Shown here: in pieces, positions 21,734-33,705 of the stretch
Numbering within the stretch: the first letter of the stretch is position 1
Layout: every line of letters begins with the position of its first letter
Assembly: GCA_020746835.1 (NCBI GenBank)
Contig: JAGPNK010000031.1
Coordinates: 62,001 to 126,000 of the forward strand
Source: Stachybotrys elegans
Lineage: Eukaryota; Ascomycota; Sordariomycetes; Hypocreales; Stachybotryaceae
Direction of reading: 5' to 3'
DNA: 64,000 nt
The notes under the pieces: generated by a model
Databases searched by the model: none
The model's input: only the letters and a program-made list of their open reading frames with translations
Told to the model about the DNA's origin: nothing
Made by a program: the position numbers and the translations under genes

Positions 21734-23551
21734 ACTAATGCTAGATACTATTCTACCGTGAAGGTCTAGATGCCATTGCCACGTATCTCTGGGGAGGAAG
21801 CCTCCTTATACAGATCGAGTCGATGCCCTTGAGGATTAGCAGTGCCAGCCGACGAACACGAATTGTTACACCACGACTCGGTTCGCGTGACAGAGTTGCT
21901 TCAGTTCCAATCACGAGTGTAGCCTTCCATCGAGAGGTCTGCCAGGGCGAGAAGAGCGGCCTCGCCATTACTTGAGCCTCTGTTGAGGCAATCTTGAGCA
22001 GTATACACGAGGAGCCATTTGACACCACTCCTGGCCACGGATAAGCCTGTAGTAAAGAGACATTGCGGCGAAGACTTACCGGTCCTCCCTCCCCAATCCA
22101 TCCCTGGTCATCCCCATTCACTCAACTTCATATGCTAGGCTCTGACTTCTGCAAAGAATAGGTATAGCAGTACCTATCTCTGACTTCTGAGGAGGGTCAT
22201 GGGCACGCTGCAGAGCATTGAGTCGACCGTAGACTTTGTTGCAGAACAGCACCCACAAAAGGAGAGAGATAGGTCAGACGTATGCCCTCGCGACTCCAAG
22301 GCAAATCTACCTAGAACCTCACTTTAGTATCTTGAATTATTGTCGGGGCTCCTGGCGTTCTCCTTGTCCCAGCTCAGTACTGCTACGTGATTGTATCCCT
22401 CACGTTTGGCGGAGCTGCCACCGCCGTCTACCGTCTAACGTTGCCCAAAGCCCGTCAAAGTATCCCACCAAGACCTCCCTGTATGCCATTTACCCCGCCA
22501 TTATTACCCCTTCAGCGGCGCCCTACCCCTCATTCCCCGCGACACGGGTGAAGAGTCTCTTGTGTTCTGGCTCTACTCCCTCACATCAACTCTGTGCCAA
22601 CGTCATCCAGTCTGCTAGTGCCATGGGGAGAGGAAGCTGGAGCGCTTCGTGCGCCGCCTCGTCCGGCGGGTGGTGATGGCTTGACGCTCGTCGGGTACTG
22701 GAGGAACAGCCACGCGGCTACCCTATACACTTGGCGATGGCCTCGCTGTTTCTCTACTGCTTCCACCTCGGACTGTATATCTTCGCCTGCCTGCCACTGG
22801 ATCGGGTACGTCGCTTCGGCCGGTCCGGTCGCTCCAGCCGCTCTTGCCAGCAGATGCCTCTGGTTTGCAGGCCAAGCTTGCTCATGCTCAATAAATTATT
22901 GACATTGAAGGGCGTTGATGTGATCTTCCGCATTCAGCAGTCTGGTTTTTTCATTTTAATTTTTAATTTTTTTGTTTGGCAGAGAAGAAGAAAAATAAGC
23001 AGGGCGTGCACCAATCAGTCTCCGCCAGTTTCGCGTTATCATTGGTTGAACAGGACAATACGGTTACCTGCAGCCCTTGGCGCGTGCTGAAACCTGCGCT
23101 AGGTAAAAGCATCCTCTACATAGCATGAACGCGGATCATCCGAGGATCATCGTATCATCCTTGCGACCTTGGACCAGGATGTGCACCAACATTTCCGATT
23201 ATTTCCTGTAGCAAGTACTCCGTAAAGCCTTTCCAGCCAGCATCTTTCCGCACCAGGCCTCATGTGGACGCAATCCACGCTTATACAACACTGGTTAATG
23301 AGGGCTGATGGTTTATCAGCTGAACGACGGTCCCCTGGTCAAGGCTAGAAGCCGATTTCCAGGGTGGCTGCAGGAGGATCCACTCACCAATACGGAGTAC
23401 CTTGTGCACCGACAGTCGAACAGGAACAACTCCACACACCCTGGTGCGAATAAGGATCTTGCCTATATAAGCACGCCGCAACAAGGTCTGAGCTGCCAGG
23501 ATCATCATAGCTAGCCAAGGTCCCTTCCTCCCTACCTTCACCACCATCGTC
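21734..23551. other. gene-poor stretch with two TACGGAGTA motifs
   Basis: Overlapping frames at 22236-23090 on the plus strand switch frame repeatedly (a frame ending FVRRLVRRVVMA near 22685 looks partly coding), but I could not assemble a gene. Motif copies at 23216-23224 (reverse) and 23391-23399 lie upstream of the cysteine-rich gene starting at 23552. Confidence 0.4.
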
Positions 23552-23978
23552 ATGTGCAACTACATCTACGTGAGTACCGCGTAAACGGTTCCTGCACCGT
23601 CCCCTAGACTAACATGCTCGTCTCGACAGCGAGAGCTGAGTTGCCAGCACCACTACCATCTGGTGGAGTCCTGGTGCCCGAAGTACATCGCAACGGAGAA
23701 GAGGTGTCCTCCAGTGGTTGTCAGCAAGCAGTACTGGTAAGCCACCTTTTCTTTGTCCCATATTCAAAACAGAACTTCAGCTAACAGTGCTTGAACGCAG
23801 GGGCGACGATATATGCGGTATGTCTGACTGCCACCCACATCTTGCTGATCAGATGGTAACCTCTCTACTAGGTGCATGCCGTGAACGTCAACAGCCCAGC
23901 AATCATCCGTGGGCCAAGATGATTCGGTGTCCTGATTCCGCCGTGTCTCACCCGTACCACCACCGCGTCTCTGCCTAG
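23552..23978 (+). CDS. small cysteine-rich (zinc-binding-type) protein
   Basis: Four small exons, 23552-23569, 23630-23736, 23801-23817 and 23872-23978, with introns of 54-64 nt, join in phase to 82 residues. It starts MCNYIY, then RELSCQHHYHLVESWC, TEKRCPPVV and DDICGACRERQQ. The arrangement of one early cysteine, C-x-H-H, and a C-x2-C near the end resembles a family of very short Hypocreales proteins thought to bind zinc. There is no signal peptide, so it is probably intracellular. Exon 3 is only 17 nt, which automated gene finders often miss. A remnant of a paralogue's last exon lies at 30285-30382. The function is unknown. Confidence 0.72.
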
Positions 23979-24366
23979 AAGGGGAAGCACTTTGAGAATC
24001 GGGCACCCTGTATCTTGTATTTTTATCTATCTTCTTGTATCCTTACTTTTCTTCCCATCTTTAGGCCGAGCCTTAATCTATTCTACACATTTCTGCAACC
24101 TGGTTCCAATCAACGTGACCATCTACAGCGTAAATGAGTCGAGTCCATCATCCGCCGGTGCTGCACTGATTGGGCCAGCTAGAGCGGTTCGTTCAGCAAG
24201 CAGCCAAGCATTCCCACCCAAACCACCCGCTGCACCTACAGGCACGCCCCCCTCTCCTACCTTGCCCAGATCCCCTCAGCCCTGTTGCCTGCACTTTGAT
24301 TTGTTGCCCGTCTCGAGCGCGTCCGCCTTTCACGCCCTCCTCCCTATGTTTTTCCGACCAATCGCC
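23979..24366. other. spacer
   Basis: Intergenic DNA between the cysteine-rich gene and the bZIP pseudogene. Probably the latter's former promoter. Confidence 0.4.
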
Positions 24367-25323
24367 ATGATTTCACAGCAATACGGCTTCGCTCAATCCG
24401 ATCAGAGCTTCGTCCTGCTTCCGACTTCCTCGCATTCGCGCTCGACCGCTTCCGATGATTACAACAACACCTCGCCGCCTATGGTTCCTGCTTCGCAGAC
24501 ACCACGCTTGACTTGGTGTGCACCTGGCATTGGCTGACACGGTATTGGGTCGCGCACCATAGGAAACTTCCGACAACCTCGATTCCCTTCCTCCAGCCGA
24601 TCAGTTCACGGCTTCGATTTCAACACGGGTTTCCATACCTACCAGCAGAGGCCTCGCTCCCCTGACCCTCCGACGCCACAAGGCCATGACTTGTTTGGCA
24701 CGAACCAAGCCCAGCAGTCTCAGCACAGCTTCTACCCCACGACGATGCCAGTGGAGACGCTCTGAAATCTCTTCGTGATTCTTCTGCCAGCAGCAAGACG
24801 GAGATTCCATCCACGCGCTTTCGGTGAGAGAAAAGAAAAGCACGTCAAGGATCTAGAGACGAAGCTGGCCAGCCTCGAGGCTGCTCAGCAGCATGCACAT
24901 AAGGAGAACGAGCGCCTCCAGCGGGATTTGCAGAAGATGGCCACTGAGAACGAGATTCTTCGCGCCACGACCACGACCAACCGCTCTGCGGACCAGCACT
25001 CGCTCGAGCCGACCACTGCTGGCCCGATGACATACATACCCAGTGACTTCTGTTCCAACGTGCTCCAGGGCCACAGCAACAAGCATCCCTCTCAAAGAAT
25101 TGCCACCTCAGATAGTGGTGAACGCCTGCTAGCGGCCGGCGCTGCTTGGGACTATATAATTTCCCACAATCTCTTCAAGCGAGGGCTCGTCCATGTTGGC
25201 GATGCTAGCGATCGTCTCAAGAACTGTGCCCGCTGCGACGGTCAAGGACCCGTCTTCTCTGAGAATGCTACCCTCGCTGCCATGCAGCAGAGCATCGCAA
25301 GCGGAACCGGCGACCTGCTCTAG
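24367..25323 (+). pseudogene. frameshifted Yap/AP-1-like bZIP transcription factor
   Basis: Segments of a Yap-family bZIP factor follow in the right order but in different frames. They are an N-terminal part from 24367 (ISQQYGFAQSDQSF, SDDYNNTSPP); a middle part near 24610-24760 (GFDFNTGFHTYQQRPRSPDP, GHDLFGTNQAQQSQHSFYP); a segment ALKSLRDSSASSKTEIPS that runs into a stop; and the zipper and C-terminus from about 24810 to the TAG at 25321 (RAFGERKEKHVKDLE, TENEILRAT, GERLLAAGAAWDYIISH, LKNCARCDGQGPVFSENATL). The basic region should read like NRAAQRAFRERKE but is eroded to a few residues before RAFGERKE. At least three frame changes are needed, too many for introns of normal shape. The gene is probably dead; assembly indels are an alternative. 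An intact parental copy is expected elsewhere in the genome. Confidence 0.75.
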
Positions 25324-26769
25324 AGCTGGCATGAGGGAGTTTCGACGATAGTTGTGGCAACTTGCACCGTGCTGCTGCCCAGGTTGACCTGATACAGGCA
25401 ATCCGGGGCAGCGAGACCGTGCGGCAGGCCATCATGGCCCTAGTAGAACTCTATCAACGGATCGCCAGGAAACGCTCCATGGGTGCAAATGAATGGAGTT
25501 CAACGGGCGTAGGCATTCCGATGAGGTGGTGTGATTGGTTAAATGACCTGTAATTGTTCAGGGAGAGGGGTAATTATATATAAATATTATGGTTTGGGCC
25601 TGTCTGCCAAAGATTTGTGTTCATCCCTAACTAGCTAGGAGGCTTTGCGGAATGGACACCGGAAGTTGGGAAAAGAGCATTTCCTGTCGGCTGACGAGCT
25701 CGTGCTGGCACGGCTTTGGCGGCTGCCACGATACCGGCTGATTGATGCCCCTCTGCCATGCGATGTAGGTGGTCAGTCTCGGTTCCAATGGCAGAGACGT
25801 CATGCGTCACAGAAATCTCCAAGTTCCAGTCCCATCTGTCCGACATGTCCCTCCACCACCACCACTTATCCTCTGCCAACGAAGATGAGGATGGCCAAGA
25901 CTCGCCATCCTCACAGAGTCCTCGTACGGCAGTTATCGGACACAGACCACGGTGATGGTGTGAAAAGTCAACAGTAAACGAACAAGGATGTGCGGGATAG
26001 CCAGACGCGCAATATGGTGAAGATTGGCACTGACGACGTCAACTGGGAAGGCACACAACTGACAGGGCCCCCTTTCCTGTGTAGGATGCACTGGCCCAAC
26101 CTGGCTGATTGCGTCGCGGCCCACATGCCCTCGGGGAGTCTCTTATCGCTGAGGTCACCGCCGGGACAAGGAACACCTGGTTACAGCGACAGGCGAGTTA
26201 GAAGTCCGACGAGTGGATTCTGGGGAAGTAAGGAGGCAGGGGAGTAGGAGGGTTGGGGCTCAGAAACCCTTTGGCTCTGGCCTACCCAGCCAACACGGTA
26301 AAAGGCATACAGGGGGGAGGGCCAAGATAGCCCATTCTGGGTGTGCTGTAACAAGGGAGCGGTTGATTTTTTCTTGCAGCAGCCAACGGAGATGATCATC
26401 CCCATTAGTGTGCGGCATTCAGGGGTAAAATCCCAATAGAGGATAGTTGTTGATGGGTGGTTTATCTACTCCGTACTTTGTCAGTTGTAAACAAGAGCTG
26501 CCTGCCATACATATTCCACCATACCATCAATCTGCATCCGCCGCCGACCAAAAAGCATGCCGAAACGCGGCATTCGCGCCGTGGCGTGACATACATACTG
26601 CCTCCCGCGTATCTATTCAAAGAACGAGTTTCGCTGGACCATCCTCTATCCTCGCTAGACGAGTGGTGTAAGCCCGCGGATGTTTTGTCGGTCAAACACA
26701 CATACAACGGCACTCAAAGACACGCTTTCCGCCCAATTGCGAATCTTAACCTTCGATTGGCTTCACATC
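25324..26769. other. gene-poor stretch
   Basis: No supported gene. Open frames at 25645-25977 and 26447-26789 overlap in several frames. A TACTCCGTA motif lies at 26467-26475, 303 bp before the DUF3716-like start. Confidence 0.45.
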
Positions 26770-29580
26770 ATGGACACTCTACCCTTTGATGAGCGCCAGC
26801 AGGTCTGGGATGAGACGGAATGCAACTTTTGGTCCAACATCCGCCATGAGTGGGAGACGACCTGGACCGAAGCTGGCAAGCATCAGCAGGCCATCCTCGA
26901 CCACCGCGTCGAGATGGCCACCATTACTGGCCGACTGAGCCAGCTCAGCAAGGCCGAGGAAATCCTTGCCGAGCAGCTTGCACAAGTCAAGGCGGATCGA
27001 GTTCACCTCGCCCAGCAATATAACTACAAGACCAATCAACTTCTTCTCTTCGAAAAGTCCTATCAGAAAGACCAGCAGAAGTATCTCGAGATGCGCAAAA
27101 AGGCCAAACAGACCATTCCATTTTATTGCCAGGAGATGCGTTCCAGCTCCGCGGCCAACTTGAGCCGACCGTCTTGCGATCACACGCCCATCTCTTCCAC
27201 CCGAGGCTCGGAGGGCAACCCGGAGCAATCTGTCAACGGCCCCATCATTATGCCCTCTCGAAAGCCTCTCGTCGACATTGTCCATGTTGATGGCTCTATC
27301 GTCGGCCCAGTCCTTGCCATCGAGCCCTGGAACCATCGGGTTCGCTCCATCCTCAAGCGTCCCATCCGCTAGCCTGTCAAGATTCGCCGTGGCCGGGAAT
27401 TTAACCAAGACCATCTATCCGCCATCTATGAGCGCACTGAATCCAAGGGCGACAAGTGGCTGTCGTGCATGATACAGGCCACCGGCAAGATCCAGCCACG
27501 CCGCTGCATCTCATGCCAAAAGAACCAAGGCGTTTTCGACGACTGCATCATCATCGGGGGTGAAATGTTTAACAGGTGCGGTAACTGCGAATGGAATCAT
27601 CAGGGTTGCCACGGCGCATCTGGCGAGCCGCTCGACCTTGACGAGGCACCCCAAGAAGACACAGCCACTCAACTTAATGGCACCGACACAAACGTGATGC
27701 GTGTCAACGGCATAAATGGCCATGCCGACCAACGCAAATTTTCCGATGGAGACCTACAAACTCGACTCCTCGAGTCTAGGGGAGTAGTCAACGTCGAGTC
27801 TAGAGAGGCAGTCAACGTCGAGCCTAGGGAGGTCAACGGGAGACACAGGACTAGTGAGGGAGGAAGCACCATTCACGAGCTCGTCAACCCGCTGCCCCGG
27901 CCAAAGGCCCCCGACGTCATGGGCATTGCCTACATAGTGACACAGGAAACTGAAGAGCTCCAGGCTCGAAGAGCGCAGGCCCTACAAGACGCAACCGCCA
28001 AGGCTTCAGGGCTTCAATGCCCACCCACGCCCGTCTCACGCGTACTGTCGTCCGCCGAGTCCGAAGTCAGAGCGCCTCTCCCTGCTAACACCAGGGAACA
28101 TATCTCCAAACCTGGCGTTACGCCAGTCAACGTACGAAGCAGGCCACCCTATCTAGATCTTCATACACCGACAGCCGGCTGTACTGGGAACGCTTCCCCA
28201 CAACTGTATGCCCCTGAACCCAACCTCGGCTGGGCCTATGACCAGAGTTGTGAGATTAACCAGCACAATCTCGTTTTGCGCGACAATGGCGTCGTCTTTA
28301 CCTATCCTCCCTGCATTGAGGATGTGCCTGTAGCCAAGATTGACCGGAACCACCCATACTGGGAGCGAAGCTGGACAGATCTCGGGACTCTGATCGAGCC
28401 TGCTCTGCAGATATGGCGCGAAAAGCACAAAAAGGCTGTGCGCGATGAATCCAGTGGCGAGAAGTGCGGTACTTTCAAGTATCATACTCGTCGCCAGGTA
28501 AAGCGCGGCGTCAAGATACTCAAGTTCCTTGAGACGGGCGACATCAGCCCCTATCAGCTTCTTGCCAAGCAGTACCTCCAATCGGCCAGGAGAGGAATCA
28601 CATCCTATGACACGCTGTTTCGACTTGTCGATACACTCGAAGAGTTGGAGAAGTATCGCCTCGATATCAAGCCAGTCGACTGGCTGCGGTACCGTCTCCA
28701 TGAACTAATCTCTGAGCAAGGCGCCGACTTCAACTTTCTTAGGACGATACGCAACTTTTACCATGATGCAAAGCTCAAGTATCTCAGAGAAAAATGCGGC
28801 TTCAAGACGATTATGGGTCGTTCGTCATCGGGCAAACCACCTAAACACGCACAGAGCGGCACGCCACAACCCAAGCCCCTGAAGCGCAAGACGCTGCACA
28901 ACCAAGCCAGCACACCTACTGATACCCCCATCTCGAGACGATCCCCATCCGTAGGACACATGTCATTGCCTCCCGACTTGCCCTCTGGCGGTGTGATCAC
29001 CAAACGTCTCCGACACACCTCGCCGGCTCTGGCCTCTGGCGATGAGCTCTATCCCGCACAACTATCCGAAGCTGATTCGTGTTACGGTTCTCCGCTGACG
29101 GCACACGACTGGCGCCTATATCAGGTCAAGACGCGGCTGTACACGAGCTCGAACAAGGTAATACAGCACTGGACGTGGCGCGACGACACAAAACGCTTTG
29201 AGCACCAAGTCCTCACCGAAAGCAGCCCCGCCACATGGGGTGTGCTAAGGGAGCCCATCAACTTTGACCTGCGGCTTGATGAGATGGTCCGGATCTCGTA
29301 CAACCTCCAGGCCCTGCACATCTCCATCCTCGTCAACACGGAACGCCCGGTAATTGCCAAGAAGGATGGCAAGCCCCGCGGCCAAATAATGGCTGCTTTC
29401 AAGCGGGAGCGTACCATGAAGCGATTCCTCCGCTTCTGCCGCGACAAAGGGGTCCGCTTAGCAGAGATTGGAGGGTATGTCTCTCCTTCCTTCTTGATAC
29501 CACCATACTGACTGAGCAGGGACGAGGTTATGCGCATGTGGGACCTGATGCCCTCGGGGCAACTCCCGGACGGATTTTAA
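26770..29580 (+). pseudogene. DUF3716-like protein gene with one in-frame stop
   Basis: One frame runs from ATG 26770 to 29474 and splices over a 45-nt intron to 29520-29580, about 921 codons, interrupted only by a TAG at codon 201 (27370-27372). Sequence on both sides of the TAG is clearly one protein (SILKRPIR-stop-PVKIRRGREFNQDHL). Residues ~30-125 are helical/coiled-coil with many E/Q/K. Around residues 246-275 a cysteine cluster (CISCQKNQGVFDDC ... CGNCEWNHQGC) has the DUF3716 signature. A middle low-complexity part has VNVE/VNVEPRE repeats. Two further folded regions follow (PYWERSWTDLGTLIEPALQI and DWRLYQVKTRLYT...QHWTWRDDTKRFEHQV). A CAG-to-TAG change would explain the stop. The function of the family is unknown. 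If the stop is real, translation gives a 200-residue product, with reinitiation or readthrough needed for the rest. Confidence 0.78.
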
Positions 29581-30284
29581 AATTACTACATGGTTGGCCT
29601 GGAACAATGATACTTTTGTTTTGCACCATTTGGCATTCTTTTGCTTGTATTCTTAGGGTCGGTCTAGTTTCTTACGGACAGCGTTTCATTGCGGCCTAGG
29701 CCCAGTATCTAGAGCTACATGATGAACACTATAACTGGGACGGGCCCACGAGCCCAGCTTCTCATGCATTTCTTGACCACCCAATAGGGACATGGATAGT
29801 ATCAGCAAGTCTCTACTGAACTGGCCCCATGAAAAATTGAGGCCGTTGGGGGATTATGATGCTTGTACCCACAAATCTCACGGCAATGGCTCAGAGGCAC
29901 CTTGTGGCTGTTCGGATGGGATGAGGCTGGCGGGATATAGGCGTGGGTATGAACCTCGAAGGGCAAGGCTCGGCGGTGGCCAACGACGTCGGCCGTCTAT
30001 CGAGAGCATCGAGAGGCAAAATAGCAAGAAATAATCGAGCAGGCCGGTTTCCCCAAGAGGCATAATGCGCAGGCGGTATCCGAGTCTCACACTTGCTATC
30101 GAGCACCACGTCATCCGTCGTGATGAAGCGGAAGAACCATAGTCATACCCAAAAACTTAGACAAGCGAAGAGGGTAGGAGGGAGGTAGGAATTTGATGCA
30201 GGGATGTAGCAAAGTATGCAGTACGCCTAACTAGATTCAACAGCTTTCCGTGGTCGCCTCAGCTAACTAACCTCTCTGCAACAG
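29581..30284. other. intergenic, no supported gene
   Basis: An 80-codon frame at 29792-30034 has no recognisable features. Confidence 0.4.
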
Positions 30285-30382
30285 GCGCATGTCGCGAACG
30301 TCAAAAACCACTCAACTGTGCGTGGGACAACATGATCCGTCGACCCAAGGAGCCGATATACAGTGCTGCAGGGCGCAAATGA
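30285..30382 (+). pseudogene. last exon of a second small cysteine-rich protein
   Basis: After a clean acceptor (CTAACTAACCTCTCTGCAACAG) the sequence encodes (G)ACRERQKPLNCAWDNMIRR and ends at TGA 30382. It matches the start of exon 4 of the gene at 23552-23978 in frame and splice phase. I could not find the matching upstream exons in the preceding 500 bp, so the copy appears to be 5'-truncated or too diverged to see. Confidence 0.6.
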
Positions 30383-31434
30383 GGAATCCCAAAAGAACAT
30401 ACTCCGCCATGAATACCGACTCGTTGCATGCAATCTACCCGCATCTTCTTTTCTGTCGATGACGAGATCGAGAGGGGTGCCCGAGAAGGACACTATTCCG
30501 GCATGTCAAAGTATGCGCGAGACTTGAGAAGGGAGATGGGTCTACGCCTAGTGGGACAACATCTTCCTATCTTCCATCAGCAAGCCAGGTGGCGCCTTGT
30601 TTACATTGTTTACATCGGAGACTGGTAGCGTAGCTATACCCTCTTTACTCTTACACCCGTCTAAATCCCCCGTCCCGGCGGCACAGGCAGGGGCGCTTAG
30701 CTAGTCCTCCCTTGCTGCGTGTAAGGTGATGTAGGAAACCGAAACTGTACAGGCTATTCGTCACCATCGGACCATGTGGCGCTGGCGAGCCAGTTGGAAC
30801 TGTCCCAGAGGTCCACCGTCTCCAACGACTCAACGTCTCGGACACAGCCTAGCCACCATGAAAGCATGATGCCACCGGCTTTATCTCAATGACAGACACA
30901 ACGTTGTGAATAGACAGACAATAGACGCTAAGTGTCTCCCCTGGCCGTCACCACGCCTGTGCCGCGTGTGATAGCGCCTTTCCCAGATCATACAAGCCTC
31001 CGTGGCCTAGGAAGTCACCTGCACGGAGCTGCCCAGATGTTGTTGAACTCGGTCGGATACATCTGGTTCCCATGCCGATTGCAAGCACACGTAGGCGGTC
31101 CGTTCCATCCGGAAGGCTGTGGCAACGATTCTTCTGGGCAGCATTTAGGAGAGCTCCAACGACATGCCAGGCGAGGGAAGGCTTTCCGTTGATACAAGGC
31201 TGTGGGAGCTTTGTGTCTGTATTGGCGCTGGCCAATAAGGAGGGACGATCCAGCCAGAAAGAGTATAATAGCAGCGGGGTAATCTTGGAGGGCAATCTTG
31301 GAGGGCAATCTTGGAGGGGTAAGATTGCGCAGCAATTATATTGATTCCCTTCAACTGGCACGAATGCTGATATACCTTGAGTGTCGGATGAAGTATGAGG
31401 CCCAAAACACAAAGCCGCATGTGCTGGGCGCATT
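30383..31434. other. intergenic with a 13-bp tandem repeat
   Basis: No supported gene. At 31281-31319 three copies of AATCTTGGAGGGC stand in tandem, about 120 bp beyond the 3' end of the membrane-protein gene. Confidence 0.5.
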
Positions 31435-32457
31435 TCAACTACCCATCTTTGCCGGCAATGTCCCGCTCACGCTGCCCTCCGCGCCGCCCTCAAGATCGAC
31501 CATGCCATGATCCTGTCCGCCTCCAGCGCCATCGGACCGCTCCTCCAGCGAGAGAAGGAGCATGTCTGCATATTGCGGGTTCTGAGTAACTGATCTGATA
31601 AGCCATCTCCATATCTTATTCTCCAGCAGCAGGAGAGTCCAAGCGGCGTACTGCATATAGTAGGAAGCAAGGTTGAGCTTCGCCGAGCCGGAGTGGAAGG
31701 CAGCGGCAAGCAGCACTGCCAAGCAGCCCAGAAAAGTCCCGAGCCCCGCGATGGCCCAGCTCCAGTACCGATACCTATTTATCGGCGTGGGGTGGTTCGT
31801 CGTGTGGTGCACGGCGTGAATGGCTATCAGAGCATACCCCAGATACGCCGGTAGAGGCGCAGCCCAGACGCACAAAAAGGGAAGACTCGTCAGTTGCTCC
31901 ACGGTAGTGAGGGAAGACTGGACGGCGGCTGCGACGACGGCGATGCCAGTCAACGCTATGGAGGCCTGGCAAGACGCGATGGAGTACCAGACGTATTCGC
32001 GCTGAAACCATCGTGATATATTGCATGATTTGCTTGCATGCCAAACCTCGACATTCTGCCTCCTGTTAGCAATGCCGATGACGGCGTGGGCCGCGCATAC
32101 CAAGAATACGAGGGAGAGAAGCATGCCGATGGACATGGCTGCCAGCAGACACCAGACTGCAGGGCCCTGATCACCGTCTTCGTCAAACAGCACGGCGGCC
32201 GAGGCTAGCAGGGAGGGTTCGACGACGACTCCAGCAGCGAAGGATGCCAGGAGGATGCGGTCCGACAACAAGAGTTCTCTGAGGAGTTCCGCCCACCACT
32301 CCTTGATTCGGCCGTACGGAGAGTGGGAGCGCGGGCTGCTCGCGGCTTGCGATGCGCCCAGTGCTTTGATGCTGGGATACACTCGCCAAAGTCGAGCTGC
32401 GTGGACGAGGCACGTGAGAGCGGCTGCTATCAGAAGTCCAGCCCATCTTGACTCCAT
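31435..32457 (-). CDS. polytopic membrane protein of unknown family
   Basis: Single exon, 340 residues, ATG at 32457. It has about eight hydrophobic segments: residues ~7-22, 70-90, 100-122, 150-176, 185-212, 228-250 and 263-282 are the clearest. Short polar loops separate them, and the C-terminal tail is acidic/glycine-rich and probably cytosolic. A loop carries HHTTNHPTPINRYRYW. I do not recognise the family and would not assign transport or enzyme activity. Long coherent hydrophobic pattern, absence of introns and no competing frame support it as a real gene. Confidence 0.72.
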   Translation of the reverse strand: MESRWAGLLIAAALTCLVHAARLWRVYPSIKALGASQAASSPRSHSPYGRIKEWWAELLRELLLSDRILLASFAAGVVVEPSLLASAAVLFDEDGDQGPAVWCLLAAMSIGMLLSLVFLVCAAHAVIGIANRRQNVEVWHASKSCNISRWFQREYVWYSIASCQASIALTGIAVVAAAVQSSLTTVEQLTSLPFLCVWAAPLPAYLGYALIAIHAVHHTTNHPTPINRYRYWSWAIAGLGTFLGCLAVLLAAAFHSGSAKLNLASYYMQYAAWTLLLLENKIWRWLIRSVTQNPQYADMLLLSLEERSDGAGGGQDHGMVDLEGGAEGSVSGTLPAKMGS

Positions 32458-33705
32458 GCTTGGATAGCAGCGTGGCAGTGAGAGGCGAAAGAAAGCTGTT
32501 GCAATGGCGGCGAGGCAGCTGAGTGCAGTTCAGAGGGGGAATGGTTTGCACTGGCGAAAGGTAGAGCAGTTGAGGCCCAGCAGTTGGCCCAGCAGTTGGC
32601 CCAGCAGTCGGGTATATATCCTGCTTGCATTTGAACCCAGTGCCACATACCATAGAAATCTTACCATAGAAACTTACCATAGAAAGCTTATAGAGAGGAA
32701 TACTATAGGAAGATACATACTCATCGTCCGAGGTACTTGGGCTTACACGGCCAGCTGAGGACACCCGCCGGCTCCGCTGTTGGATTGACATCCAAAGGTA
32801 CTTCGCCCTCACAGCGCGATGGATGAATGTCTCCCTGCCGGGTGTATTTGGAGCACGAAAGAGCTCTAGTGGACGAGTCGGTCCTTGATGGAATCGAGCA
32901 AGATGTTGGTTCGGATTTACTCTCAAGAACAACTGGCGTAGTATTGCCGAGACCTTGTTGAAAGTATAGCGCCTCGTCTCTGCCGATCAAGGGAAAGGCT
33001 GTAGTGATATGACAGACTGCCCGGCATTAGCACCGCATCCATGCCAAGTCGGCCGTCTTGTAAGCACCCGAATCGGATCACTGCAGCCACGCCACCACAG
33101 TCACGCGTTTGGCTCACTACGACACCAAGTCCATTGCTATCCACGTATAGGAGGTGCATAGCAACGTCCAGCATTGATGTCAAGCTTATAGCAGGCTCCA
33201 TGGCAGGCTCTATGGCAGCCTTCATAGAAGCATCGTGTGGCTCTCGCTTCGGCTCTTATTGACCAACGCGACGGGTGTGGTCGTTGGGATACTGGGACTA
33301 TGGTAGGCCCTGTTGTCTTCGAAACCCATGGATGAATGGAGGCCTAGGAGGGGCTACAGAAGTCTTGGCTATGTAGAATCTGGCATCGGCTGCCATGGAA
33401 GTCGATTGTGCCCGGCGCTGTATTGTCCGCTCGTCCTTCTCCTCGAGGGCGAGTATAGACTGCTGGCAGGGATAACCATGTCCATTCCATCACAGCTCGG
33501 GATGGGTCACGTACGGCGCCCTGTCGGACTAGAAGCGGATGTAATGGCATAGCTTCAGCTAGGGACAATAACCTGTATAGCTCCCTTCCACTGCGTACAT
33601 GCAGATATTTCTTCCCTTATTTTTCCTTCTTGATTGACTGAAGATCCAGCACTTCCCCTGGTTTCTTGTACCTTTCTACGGCCTCCGATTCGACAACTAT
33701 CCACC
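32458..33705. other. intergenic with a 12-bp tandem repeat
   Basis: No supported gene. At 32574-32608 the unit CAGTTGGCCCAG recurs about three times, near the start of the membrane-protein gene. A minus-strand frame of 249 codons (32183-32932) overlaps that gene's 5' end and has no domain. Confidence 0.45.

Noticed and set aside
22236..23090. Possible gene upstream of the cysteine-rich gene
   Set aside because: Frames switch without plausible introns and no domain could be assembled.
26779..27414. 211-codon minus-strand frame
   Set aside because: Shadow of the DUF3716-like gene on the other strand.
32183..32932. 249-codon minus-strand frame
   Set aside because: It overlaps the start of the membrane-protein gene in another frame, is rich in simple repeats and has no domain.
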